From assembly GCA_002284615.2 (NCBI GenBank), contig MU069892.1, positions 196,495-211,586 of the forward strand: DNA of 15,092 nt, read 5' to 3'. Positions 1 through 8,763 of the stretch are shown here, piece after piece. A program made the position numbers and the translations under genes. This DNA is from Dunaliella salina (Eukaryota > Chlorophyta > Chlorophyceae > Chlamydomonadales > Dunaliellaceae). The notes below the pieces were generated by a model, which did not search any database, was not told the DNA's origin, and saw nothing but the letters and a program-made list of their open reading frames with translations. The stretch's first letter is position 1, and each line of letters begins with the position of its first letter.

Positions 1-46
<46 letters not shown>

Positions 47-60
47 CGTGCGTGCGTGCG
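1..60. repeat. (TG)n microsatellite
   Basis: Bases 1-44 are an uninterrupted run of 22 TG dinucleotides. It decays into GTGAGCGTGCGTGCGTGCGCGC-like alternating purine/pyrimidine sequence to about 60. The tract starts at the window edge, so its true length is unknown. Open frames across it encode only Cys-Val repeats and are not genes. Alternating TG/CG tracts of this kind can adopt Z-DNA; that is general knowledge, not shown here. Confidence 0.97.
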
Positions 61-380
61 CGCATTCAACAGCACCTAAAGATCCAAGGAATGTTGCAGG
101 CTCCACTCCAAATCGAGTTACACAAGCACAAGTAACCCATGTAGACAGCACAAGTGTGTTGTCAGAGAAACAGGGGTTGGATGCCAAATCCTATCTTGAG
201 CTTCTCTAGAGTTCAACCACCCACACTCACTCACCCACTCACATCCCCCCAGCTCACCCAACGCACTCACAGCCGCCCAGACGTGACCAAGAACTGCATG
301 CAGCTGCTATTCCACATGTCCCATGCCAGCCAAAGAAAAGGCGACATCCAAGTCGTGCACTTTCGTGCGCACACATGCGT
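61..380. other. Non-coding flank, no gene recognised
   Basis: I find no convincing coding sequence or RNA gene here. Small open frames on both strands have biased, unprotein-like composition and no partner exons. The only structure is a short CACT/CACC-rich patch near 219-246. Confidence 0.6.
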
Positions 381-387
381 GTCTCTG

Positions 388-492
388 CTCAGCTCCCCTG
401 CAGTCCCTACATGCTCTTTCAAGACGCCTAGTGCTTGCACCGTGTTCTGCACCATGCATTGCACCATGTCCCTGCTCGGCTCTCTCGCAAGC
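388..492. repeat. Left-flank copy of a degenerate repeat interrupted by the transposon
   Basis: Bases 388-408 match 6195-6215 on the far side of the transposon at 20 of 21 positions (CTCAGCTCmCCTGCAGTCCCT). Bases 452-481 (GCATTGCACC..GTCCCTGCTC) resemble units between 5790 and 6200. The hAT element therefore sits inside, or at the edge of, the degenerate tandem family that continues from 5742. No gene is evident in this stretch. Confidence 0.65.
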
Positions 493-500
493 CTCACTTG
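493..500. repeat. Left target-site duplication of the hAT element
   Basis: CTCACTTG lies immediately outside the left terminal inverted repeat and is repeated exactly at 5734-5741, immediately outside the right one. Eight-bp duplications are the hallmark of hAT transposition. A perfect match suggests an insertion that has had little time to decay. Confidence 0.95.
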
Positions 501-521
501 TAGGGTTCGCACAAACGTTAT
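501..521 (+). repeat. Left terminal inverted repeat of hAT
   Basis: 21 bases starting TAGGGTTCGCAC and ending in AACGTTAT are the exact reverse complement of 5713-5733. Identity stops at base 22 (A on the left, G on the right). The inner end overlaps the AACGTT core that is repeated in the subterminal region, so the terminal and subterminal signals merge. Confidence 0.96.
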
Positions 522-660
522 AGTTATATATAACGTTATATTTATAACATAAGTATATAACCCGTATATTTGAGTTTGGATCTTGTTATGTTATACGTTA
601 TAAAGTTATACGTTATATATAACGTTATAAATAACGTTATATATAACGTTATATAACGTC
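522..660. promoter_or_regulatory. Left subterminal AACGTT palindrome cluster
   Basis: This AT-rich block contains the core AACGTT at 532-537, 621-626, 633-638 and 645-650. The last three are spaced exactly 12 bp. A near match, AACGTC, lies at 655-660, and TATACGTTATA variants lie near 591 and 607. A similar cluster sits at the right end. In hAT elements, subterminal repeats bind the transposase, often through its N-terminal zinc finger; assigning that role here is inference. The block also lies 94-232 bp upstream of the chosen ATG, so it may overlap the transposase promoter. No single TATA box can be picked out of the repeated TATATA. Confidence 0.7.
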
Positions 661-753
661 ATATTCGAAGAAGTTCACACTGAAGTTTCACGATTTCGTG
701 GTAGGAACCCTTTGAGTTTCGTGACTGTAAGGTACTTTGTCGAATTGATTAGG

Positions 754-3700
754 ATGAGTGAATACGGAAGTGGTGCTGAGGCAGAGGGAGAGGTGGAGGA
801 TGAAGTTCTTGAAGAAGAGAACAGGGAGGACAGGGAGAAATTTGAGGCGCAGGAAAGTGCAGCACAGCTTAGGCAGGCTAAGCTGAGCTCTATGTCCACA
901 GGTGGGAGAGTCCGCGCCGAGTATTGGGCATGGTTGAAGCCTGTGTTGATGAGGAAAGGCCCAGGCAAGCCTTTGCAATGCAGGCTGGTGTGCAACAGGG
1001 GCGGTGAGGCAGTGTGTGGGAAGGACCTGGCCAGTGACAACCCTGCCAAGTCTGCCAGGGACCACTACACATGGGGTGGATGCAAAGGCCTACGTGTGGA
1101 AGCAGGCCAAGCATCTCTGCGCGTTGAGCCTCGCGAGGAGCAGCAAGGGCAGCAGCAGCAGATGCTAGGCAAGCGCACTTTCAAAGGGAGTTTTTCAGGC
1201 AGCTCAGCTAGCAGCAGCAGCAGCAAAGTGCAACGGACAGCAGTGCAACCCCAAAATCAGCTGCAGCAGCGCATGACACAGCACACCGTACCCCAGCATG
1301 CATTGCGCCAGGCAGCAGAACAGCTCGCCCTTTTCTTTTTCACCAGCCTCACAGCCTTCCGCCAGGTGGAGCATCCCAATCTGGTGGCCGCCTTCGAGGC
1401 GTTGGGCATGAGCAGACAGGCAATGCCAAACCAGAAGGTGTGCTGCTTGAAAATTTTTTTCTTTGCCTGTCGTCTTGCTCGCTGGTGCGCATCCAAGTGT
1501 CACAGCTTCTTGCAAGTGTTGATCTTGATCTGCTTGCACCAAAATGCTTTACTCCTGGAAGTTATGAATGAAATAGGAAACAGTGCCACATGCTCACTCG
1601 CATCTTCGCAGGATTTGGCAGGCCCAGAGCTTGAGCGCGTCCACGGCCAGGTGCAGCAGCAAGTGAGCAACGAGCTGGGGCTGACGAGCAAGCATGGAGG
1701 CATGATCATGGGCTGCACAGACTCATGGAAGCGACGCGCTGCGGTGGGAGGTGCACCCCTCATGAATGTACAGCTGCTGCTGCCAGATGGAGGCAGCCGC
1801 TTCTACGATGTGATCAATGTTGCTGGCGAGGTCAAGGATGCTCGTTGGGTGGCCCAAGTGCACATTGATATTGCTGAAAAGCTGTCCCCAGGCAGACACA
1901 ACAAGGTGTGGTGGGAATAGTTACTTAGCTCGCTGGCAAATTGGCTTGCACTGTTGCATTGTTTCACTGACATGTCATCTATGGTATTTTGGAAAGAGCT
2001 GTCCACTTGTTTTGGGTAGACATATATTTGTGTGCTTGATCATGCTCTTACTGTTAAACTGCGCATCGACACTGCTAGAAAGCTGTCCCTGGGAAGGTAC
2101 AACACCTGGCTTGGATGGATTTGATAGTCAGCTCCTGGGCAAATCTGCTTGCAATGAAATGTTGTTTTGATTCACTGACAAGGCAGATCTGCTTGCAATA
2201 AAATGTTGCATTGTTTCACTGACGAAACATCTGTGGTGTCTCCCATCTGTCCACCCTGCATAATTAAGTGCTCGATCATGATCTTACCATTAAGCAGATG
2301 CACTTAATTCAAAATCATACAAACATGCATCTTTGCGACATGCTGTGCAGATGCTGGGCTTCACCATGGACAACATGAAGACCAACAGGGCCGCAATGAA
2401 CCTGCTGGAGGACCACTGCCCCCAGTGGGTGTTACTCGGCTGCCATGCCCATGCTCTTGCCCTCCTCTTCAAAGACTTCAACAAGGCAGGGGGGCAGAGG
2501 GCCAGGGGAGCTCCCTTGTGCCCCGGCCTGATGCGCGTGTACAAGATGATCGGCACCATTTCCAACACAGGTATACAACAGCACATGTACAAGTTGTGCT
2601 GATCAAATGGTTGATGTCAGGAAGCTATGCATTCTGATTGCAAGTGGGACATTCAGATTTAGTCCTTGTGCTTGGAACTTTTTTCTTGCTTGCCGTAGAA
2701 GGGTGCTGGAAGAATTGCAAGTGTAAATTTTGGGTAGGACTCTTCTGACCTACCCACCCACCCACCCTAAAGCCCCCTTTCCCAATGCCACAATCCAGCC
2801 AAAAACATAACCTGTCTGCTCCTTTCAATTCCACATGCATGTGTATACTCATTGCAATCAGAGTTGGAGTAGAGTTGTTGGGCAAAAAGTGGTGAACAGG
2901 AGCCCACGCAAACCTGCCTTTCATGCAGCGACGTATCACACTTCGTCTCCTAACTGTTCCCCATCCTCCTGCCAGAGGGTATTCTCATTAACTCCATTTC
3001 ATTGCTGTTTGACGCAGTGGGTGACAATGAGGGAGTGCGATCATTGCTGTCCTCAACTCAAGAGCGCCTCACAGGCAAGAAGAAGGCCATCGCGCGCATT
3101 GTGCCGACGCGCTTTGCTACCATGCACTTTGCTGGCCAGGACATCCTTGCGCATGAGGACAGCCTGAAGTCCATGGTGAGGATAGAAAGCAAATTGCATG
3201 CATCTCATGACTGACACAATTCGTGCCAAGTTGTATTTGCAATTATACTGGGGTGTGTGAGCAATAAGCAAAATGCAAGGACTACCTTGCATGCAAACTG
3301 TGACAGTTTCTGAGGTCAATACTTATCTAAGTCAAGATCAAAGCAACCTCCTCAAATTTTTGCCAAAACTGCTTCCATTTTCATATAAAATATGCTGGGC
3401 TTTTCACCAGGAGCTGATCAGCTTGGCAAGCTGTAGGCCGCCATTGTAAACTTTGTTCTTTTGTGAGGCTTGCAATTATAATTTTCAGATGCTTGCACGT
3501 TCCAGGATCCTGTGCCTGCAATTTCTAAAAAAATTCCTTGACCGGTTTTGTGCAGGTGCTGGATGCTGGGTGGAGGAAGGCGTCCTCTGGGGCAACGCAT
3601 GGGGCAGCAATCAAGGACGCCGTCACAGGTGAGGGATTCAGCCAGAGGGGGCAAGCTGAACAGGTGCCCAAATACGCTCTTTTTCTGCCTTTAAAATGCA

Positions 3701-5394
3701 GTATCTTAGGGTCATTAAATTTGACTTGGGCAAGCTTGGCTTTAAAACATAGCAAGCATGTTCACTAAAATTCTTTGAAAATTTTCAAGGTATCTGGGGT
3801 ATGTGCTTACGTTTGTGTGAAACGCCATGTGCTGAGGTACTCTGTTTAGGCCCCTCAGGGTCATGTAAACTTAAGCTCAGCGCTTTTTTCTCCGGGTTGG
3901 TGCAGGGGGTGATCCCGAATGGAGATTTGGTGGTGAAAGCAGCGCTCTGAAACATTGAGAATTCCCACTATAGGCGTGCATCCTAGGAGCATGCAAAAAC
4001 ATTTGTTTCAAGGCCTCAGTCATTCCCCTGTGGGATTATGCAGAGCTGCATACAATAACTGTTTTCTCTCTGTAGGAGTTGACTTGTCTTTTGATTGACC
4101 CTCTTTAAATGAGCACAAACACAGAACCTTAACCAATGAACCATGTGCAGGCAATGGCTTCGATTTTTTTGATGAGCTGAAGCTGGTGCTCAAACTGGGC
4201 CAGCCGATCTGTGATGCCATTCACCAGATGGAGGGTGACACTCCTCTGCTGAGCCAGATGTTGCCTGTTTTCGAGACGATCGTCCGTGAGGCCAAGAACT
4301 GGGTGTCTGCCTTTAAAGAGGTGCGTAATCTTCAATTTTGTGTTCCAAAACTCCGCGCTTGCCAACATACTCATTGGCTCTCATAGGGAAGAGGGGGGCC
4401 CATACTAGGATGTTGGAGAGCTGGCTGTGGGGCTTGAGGGTTGATCTGTGAGGTAGCTTGACAAGGGAGATTTCTGTGCCCCCTTTTTCTATTTTTGGTG
4501 AGGTTCTACCTCAATGGTAGGTGACCATACCCCCTAAAGCATGCGGCCGAACTTGGATTGTGTGGAATCCAGACGAGGGCAATTCTAAGCAGAAGAGAGA
4601 AGCTCAGTCTAAGTAAATCAAGCTCTCATTTTAGGTCTTCCCTCTACTTGCTTGAGGTTCTTGTGGATTGGTTTAGGAGAACTTCAGTTAAATTGGATTT
4701 TTTTCTTTATGCATTTCAGGAGCATGAGGAGCTGGTGGAAGGGGTCTTGGAGCAAGTGGTGAAGCGCTTCAAACTTACCTACAGCGACACTTGGGCGGCA
4801 GCCTTCCTCCTGGACCCCATCAACTTCATCAGCACCCCAGCAGGCTGGTTCCCCCCCTTCAGCTCGCTCTCCACTTGTGAGGTGGAGGACATGGGGTCTG
4901 GCAGGATGATGGAGCATGCCAAGAGGGCCATTGTGCGGCTAGCAGGCGGGGAGGCCCAGCGGGATGCTGTCATGCAGGAGTTTGGGCGCTTGCGTGTGGA
5001 GGGTGTGCCAGCAGACATCAGCGACATCTGCCACGCCCTCAATGAGCGCACCCACCTTGAGGATGGGCGCATTTTGCTTCAGCCAGCCCACCTTCGCCGC
5101 AAGTTTTGGCAGGCGCACATGTTCCAGCGCTTTCCCAACCTCACAGCAGCAGCGACCAGGCTCCTTTCAGCTCATGTGACCAGCTGCGCTGCCGAGCGCA
5201 ACTGGTCTTTGTTTGGCAACATTTTTACCAAGCCAAAGAATCGCCTGACCCTGGAGCGCGCAAAGAAGCTAGCCTTCGTTCGCAGCAACATCAACAGCAT
5301 TGGTGCACGTGCAGAGGGGCCAGTCATGCTCTCTCACGCAGATCTGGATGATGACATTGGAGTGCTTGATGAATATGCTGTAGACACATGCTGA
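754..5394 (+). CDS. hAT transposase, seven exons, 757 residues, apparently intact
   Basis: Proposed exons are 754-1437, 1612-1905, 2351-2570, 3018-3175, 3556-3628, 4151-4320 and 4720-5394. All six introns are GT-AG, with phases 0, 0, 1, 0, 1, 0, and the 2,274-nt sum is 758 codons including TGA. The protein should cut and rejoin the element at its terminal repeats. Visible parts: an acidic N-terminus (residues 8-34); a degenerate BED-like zinc finger (W58, W60, C76, C80, C88, H104, C110); a Q/S-rich linker (about 120-165); the FFF..LTAFRQVEHP segment typical of hAT enzymes (about 184-198). The likely first catalytic Asp is D265 in CTDSW and the second is D333 in TMDN, followed by the C357/H360 pair of CHAHALALL. 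TRF is at 430-432, AAAFLLDP is early in exon 7, and the hATC domain AAERNWSLFGN carries the likely catalytic Glu, E692. The ATG at 754 is the first in frame; the frame opens upstream at a TTG (712), which I did not use. No algal TGTAA polyadenylation signal is visible between the stop and the right end. Exon borders are inferred from sequence only. Confidence 0.88.
1438..1611 (+). other. Intron 1 of the transposase, stop-free and a multiple of three
   Basis: The intron has donor AAG|GTGTGC and acceptor TTCGCAG|GAT. Its 174 nt equal 58 codons and contain no stop in the transposase frame, so retention would leave the protein in frame. The encoded segment is Cys-, Phe- and Leu-rich, unlike the exons on either side, and it separates two conserved hAT blocks. 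I therefore treat it as an intron. Confidence 0.75.
1867..2300 (+). repeat. Internal duplication of exon 2 tail plus intron 2 sequence
   Basis: The last part of exon 2 (1869-1903, ATTGCTGAAAAGCTGTCCCC onward) reappears diverged at about 2070-2103 inside intron 2. The order of later blocks is also kept. GCAAATTGGCTTGCA...TTGTTTCACTGACA (1936-1974) reappears at 2138-2182 and 2184-2224, and GTGCTTGATCATGCTCTTAC (2032-2051) reappears at 2269-2288. In the second copy the AAG|GTG donor has become ACCTGG, so it cannot serve as a donor. This looks like an old tandem duplication within the gene. Confidence 0.7.
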
Positions 5395-5650
5395 GTGCAA
5401 GCAAACAGAGTGTGATTTGGGTCAGGACAAGCGTAGAATGCAGGGCTAGGAGAGTGTGAAGTTGTGCAAGGATAATGGCTTGAGATAAAGATGTTTTACG
5501 CACTTGGCGCAAACTCTGACTTTTAGACACTCTCTTTTAATCACCATCTCATTTTTTGCTCAAAGTAAATTGGGTTAACGGTCTCTACTCATTGAGAGGT
5601 ATCCAGTGATACCCTTGAAGTTGCGATTTGCTCAACTTGAAATCTGAGTA
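5395..5650 (+). other. Transposase 3' non-coding region
   Basis: The region lies between the TGA at 5392-5394 and the right subterminal cluster. No further exon, second gene or clear polyadenylation signal is visible; neither AATAAA nor the algal TGTAA pentamer was found. Confidence 0.6.
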
Positions 5651-5712
5651 TATAACGTGTATAACATTTATAACGTTATATAACGTTATATAACGTTATA
5701 TAATTTCGCCAC
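5651..5712. promoter_or_regulatory. Right subterminal AACGTT palindrome cluster
   Basis: AACGTT cores lie at 5672-5677, 5682-5687 and 5692-5697, exactly 10 bp apart, with a fourth at 5715-5720 inside the terminal repeat. A looser TATAACGTG lies at 5651-5659. This mirrors the left cluster and is the likely transposase-binding region by analogy with other hAT elements; binding is inferred. Confidence 0.7.
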
Positions 5713-5733
5713 ATAACGTTTGTGCGAACCCTA
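5713..5733 (-). repeat. Right terminal inverted repeat of hAT
   Basis: This is the exact reverse complement of 501-521, ending ...GTGCGAACCCTA at 5733. It is followed directly by the CTCACTTG target duplication. Confidence 0.96.
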
Positions 5734-5741
5734 CTCACTTG
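5734..5741. repeat. Right target-site duplication of the hAT element
   Basis: CTCACTTG is identical to 493-500. Removing the element plus one copy would restore a continuous empty site whose junction reads ACTTGCAAGT, a 10-bp palindrome. Confidence 0.95.
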
Positions 5742-6255
5742 CAAGTTCCTGCAAGCCGCTTAACACTGGCACCCTGCACCGCGCCAAACATTGCACCCTG
5801 TCTCTGCTTCCTTGTCCCTGCTCAGCTTACCTGTAAGCCTCTGAATGCCGCCGGATGCTGGCAACCTGCACTGTGCCGTGCACTGCACCTGTCCTTCCTC
5901 AGTCACCAGTAAGCCTCTCAACCCCGCCTGATGCCGCCTGGTTGCCAAGGCAACATGCACTGTGCTGCGCACTGCACCCTGTCCTTCCTCAGCCACCAGT
6001 AAGCCCCTGAACGCCGCCTGATGCTGGCGGAAAAAAAAAGCTTGCACTGTACCGTGCGCTGCACCGTGCATGGAATGCTGCACAATGCATTGCACCCTGT
6101 CCTTCCTCAGCCACCAGTAAGCCCCTGAACGCCGTCTGATGCTGGCACTGTACCGTGCATGGGATGCTGCACAGTGCATTGCACCCTGTTGTCGCTCAGC
6201 TCACCTGCAGTCCCTGCAAGCCGCCAGATGCTGGCACCCCATTTGCGCCAGGCAG
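5742..6255. repeat. Degenerate tandem repeat, units about 75-115 bp
   Basis: Units share the order TAAGCCyCTGAAyGCCGcCTGATGCTGG, then GCACTGTrCCGTGC, then CACTGCACCCTGTCCTTCCTCAGCCACCAG. Clear unit starts are near 5834, 5910, 5999 and 6117. Length varies because of small indels such as the A9 run at 6030-6038 and a GTTGCCAAGGCAAC hairpin near 5940-5953. Sequences left of the hAT element belong to the same family. A long minus-strand frame crosses the units, but it is Cys/His/Arg-rich and merely reflects the repeat; I call no gene. Confidence 0.8.
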
Positions 6256-6264
6256 TGTGAACGA

Positions 6265-6800
6265 GGGCATGTTGAAGGATCCACCTGCAAAGGCAGGGGA
6301 AACATGATGGACACATGTGCGCATCAGACACTTGCACATGGACACGCGTGCGCATGGAATTGTGCATCACANACAGGGCATGTTGAAGGATCCACCTGCA
6401 AAGGTAGGAGAAACATGATGGACACACNTGCGCATCAGACACTNGCACATGGACACGCGTGCGCATGGAATTGTGCATCACANACAGGGCATGTTGAAGG
6501 ATCNACCTGCAAAGGNAGGAGAAACATGATGGACACACNTGCGCATCAGACACTCGCACATGGACACGCGTGCGCATGGAATTGTGCATCACACACAGGG
6601 CATGTTGAAGGATCNACCTGCAAAGGNAGGAGAAACATGATGGACACACATGCGCATCAGACACTCGCACATGGACACGCGTGCGCATGGAATTGTGCAT
6701 CACACACAGGGCATGTTGAAGGATCCACCTGCAAAGGCAGGAGAAACATGANGGACACACGTGCGCATCAGACACTTGCACATGAACACGCGTGCGCCTG
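6265..6800. repeat. 111-bp tandem array (five copies) with ambiguous bases
   Basis: The start GGGCATGTTGAAGGATC recurs at 6265, 6376, 6487, 6598 and 6709, spaced exactly 111 bp. The fifth copy degenerates after about 6790. Copies are nearly identical. Ten N calls occur at 6372, 6428, 6444, 6483, 6504, 6516, 6539, 6615, 6627 and 6752; several pairs are exactly one period apart. As 111 is 37 codons, one stop-free unit keeps frames open across the array on both strands, so the 234- and 236-codon frames are not evidence of a gene. Confidence 0.95.
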
Positions 6801-7410
6801 TGCTTGTTCAAGACAAGTTGAAACAGCAGCTTGCAAAGGCAGCGAATGAGGGCACATTGAAAAAAGGCCTGCGTATAAGGGCACGTTGAAGGAGCTGCAC
6901 TTCAAGGCAGGGTAACGAGACAGACGCACTCGCGCATGTGCTTGTTCAAAAAATGACCAACCAGCTGCTTGCAAAGGCAGTGAATGAGGGCATGTTCAAA
7001 GAAGGCTTGTGAATGAGGACATGTGAGAGAGCCACACATAAAGGCAGGGTAACGAGACAGACACACTCGCGCATGTGCTTGTTCAAGAAATGCCCAACCA
7101 GCTGCTTGCAAAGGCAGTGAATGAGGGCATGTTCAAAGAAGGCTTGTGAGAGGACATGTGAGAGAGCCGCACGTAAAGGCAGGGGTAAACAGGATGGACG
7201 CAGTAGCACATGTGTTGTGTGCTTGAACAAGACGTGCCGAAGCAGCCGCCTGTGAAGGCAGTGAACATTGGCACGTTGATGGAAGGTTTGTGAATTAGGG
7301 CCCATTAAAGGAGCCGCACATATGGCACGGGTACAACAGGATGGACACAGTTGCGCACGTTTTGGTTCAAGGCATGCTGGTCAGGCTGCCTGCAAAGGGA
7401 GGGGTGTCAG
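6801..7410. repeat. Tandem array of about 137-144 bp units
   Basis: The marker TGCTTGTTCAA and its variants start at 6801, 6939, 7076, 7220 and about 7360. Units also share GCTTGCAAAGGCAGTGAATGAGGGCA, ACATGTGAGAGAGCC and AAAGGCAGGGTAACGAGACAGAC. GGGCAyGTTGAAGGA and CAAAGGCAGG link this array to the 111-bp array just upstream, so it is probably a longer derivative of the same repeat. No gene is called. Confidence 0.85.
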
Positions 7411-7422
7411 GAATGTATATCA

Positions 7423-7443
7423 ATACATGTTTTGAACATGTAT
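7423..7443. other. Perfect 9-bp inverted repeat
   Basis: ATACATGTT, a 3-nt loop TTG, then AACATGTAT form an ideal short hairpin just after the 137-144 bp array. Its role is unknown. It has no U-tract and sits beside no called gene. Confidence 0.6.
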
Positions 7444-7541
7444 GTATGTGTTGAACTCTGGGTTTTCTTTCATCATAACAAGCAATAAAACTACCTGGCT
7501 GAAAATTAGGATCCTAAAGTAAAGTAACGTGTATTTATGAA

Positions 7542-7799
7542 TTGCATGCCCTTTCGTACACATCTTTTAAACGTGCCAAGCGGCCAAACTACCTGGCTGC
7601 TGAATTGCACCGTTTTGTACACAGCTTCGTGTGTGTCATCAAGGTGATCTACAACTGGACAGAGATGCTCAACCTTGAGCAAATAGCAATTCTGGCCGCT
7701 GGGGCAGGGTACGGGTGCCTTGCGTCACACGCCTACTTAAGGAGGAAGCGCAGCATTAGCCTCCATGTGACGCCTTGTGTGAAGTGCAAGAGGAGATAA
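7542..7799 (+). CDS. Possible exon or gene fragment, function unknown
   Basis: An open stretch ending at TAA 7797-7799 includes KRPNYLAAELHRFVH and YNWTEMLNLEQIAILAAG, then a basic tail VKCKRR. This stretch looks more like real protein than the surrounding repeats and is the only non-repetitive coding-like segment between 5.7 and 9.3 kb. The frame opens at a TTG, not an ATG; the only internal methionine is in TEML. A donor-like AAG|GTGATC lies at 7641-7649. I do not recognise a family. It may be a remnant exon, part of an old transposon, or chance. Confidence 0.22.
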   Translation: MHALSYTSFKRAKRPNYLAAELHRFVHSFVCVIKVIYNWTEMLNLEQIAILAAGAGYGCLASHAYLRRKRSISLHVTPCVKCKRR

Positions 7800-8040
7800 G
7801 AGAGGGAATTTCCTGAGTTCATGAATAGGGTGCAGGCATAGCACCCTGTCCATCGGCCACTCGACGCATTACGTAAGGTGCAAAGGGAGAGGAAGGAGGA
7901 GTTTCCTCTAAAAATCCCCCAAGCCCAGCAACAGGATGCAAGCATTGCGAAAAGGCTTCAGCCAGATTTGTAAGTGCCTGGTCCCAATACATTCTGATAT
8001 GCGAGCTCAAAACTGGAGGGGGCACACCCACCCATTCAAA
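7800..8040. other. Unique spacer, no gene seen
   Basis: I see no coding or RNA gene. The only structure is a small perfect inverted repeat, AGGGTGC (7827-7833) and GCACCCT (7841-7847) with a 7-nt loop. Confidence 0.55.
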
Positions 8041-8460
8041 AGGATTTTGACACTCAAGTGAGCATATGCACGGAAAAGCATGGCACACATGCTCACACAC
8101 CCATGCATGCACACTGAAACACCAGCAAGTGAGGTCACTCGCGAGACACACGCGGCGTGTGACATGCTGTGTGTGACAAATGGACAAGTGCCACACCCAC
8201 GCATGCACAGCTAAAGCGGGATCACACTTCAACACCGTCATGTGAGATCACACGCGCCACACACTCGGTGTTTGACATGCTGTGTGTGACAAACAGACAT
8301 GCGCCACACATGTGTAACACTGTGTTGCTCAGGATCAAATATCACCAAGTGAGATCACACTTGTCACATACATGGTGTGTGAAGTGCTGTGTGTACCAGA
8401 GACGCGCCACACATGTGTGACACTCTGTGTGGCTCAGGAGGGCCTCTGAGTGAGCTCACA
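8041..8460. repeat. Degenerate tandem repeat of 107-113 bp
   Basis: GACATGCTGTGTGTGACAAA starts at 8161, recurs at 8274, and appears as a variant (GAAGTGCTGTGTGTACCA) at 8381. Blocks CAAGTGAGrTCACAC and CGCCACACATGTGTrACACT alternate with it. A weaker unit precedes 8161. Strings rich in CACA/TGTG give overlapping inverted repeats. No gene is called. Confidence 0.8.
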
Positions 8461-8535
8461 GGTGCAGCGACCGCAATGGCAGCAGTTTGAAATTGCACAC
8501 ATGCATTTGTACCCTACAGTGTGACCCACTGTGTG

Positions 8536-8625
8536 ACAAACACACTCGAGATTCTCTGAGGTTCAGGCTCCTCCAAGTGACGAACACACTCGAGAAACTC
8601 TGGGGAGCTTGTTCAAGCTCCTCCA
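8536..8625. repeat. Two-copy tandem duplication of about 45 bp
   Basis: ACAAACACACTCGAG...GGCTCCTCCAAGTG is followed directly by ACGAACACACTCGAG...AGCTCCTCCAAGTG. The second copy carries a few extra bases. Confidence 0.75.
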
Positions 8626-8763
8626 AGTGAGCACACCAATCGCATGACACGCACCAATGGTTTCAGTGAAGGGCAGGTGGCTCATCAGGGGGTTGGCCAA
8701 CGGGTTGCTGCCCAGCAGCAAGGCCCCAGTCTCCATGCCTCCTGTAGTCAATAGAGGGCCATG
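8626..8763. other. Short spacer, nothing recognised
   Basis: This is non-repetitive DNA between two arrays. No ORF with protein-like composition and no RNA gene was seen. Confidence 0.5.

Larger units (their letters stand above)
501..5733 (+). mobile_element. Complete hAT-superfamily DNA transposon (5,233 bp)
   Basis: The element is bounded by perfect 21-bp terminal inverted repeats beginning TAGGGTTCGCAC (501-521 and 5713-5733) and by an identical 8-bp target duplication, CTCACTTG. The terminal five bases TAGGG fit the YARNG end consensus known for hAT elements. Inside each end is an AT-rich zone of repeated ATAACGTTAT palindromes. One plus-strand gene fills the interior and encodes a hAT transposase with seven exons, an uninterrupted spliced frame and an hATC domain. 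Having ends, target duplication and gene all intact suggests an autonomous, relatively young copy; actual activity cannot be judged from sequence. The target duplication matches the Ac/hobo-type consensus nTnnnnAn only at the T, and does not match the Buster-type nnnTAnnn, so I do not assign a subfamily. Confidence 0.96.

Noticed and set aside
712..753. Extended transposase start at TTG 712
   Set aside because: Non-ATG initiation is not expected for a nuclear gene, and an in-frame ATG at 754 precedes all conserved regions.
6107..6849. Long open frames (234 and 236 codons) on both strands over the 111-bp array
   Set aside because: A 111-bp period equals 37 codons, so one stop-free unit keeps the frame open throughout. 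The translations are pure repeat and include ambiguous residues.
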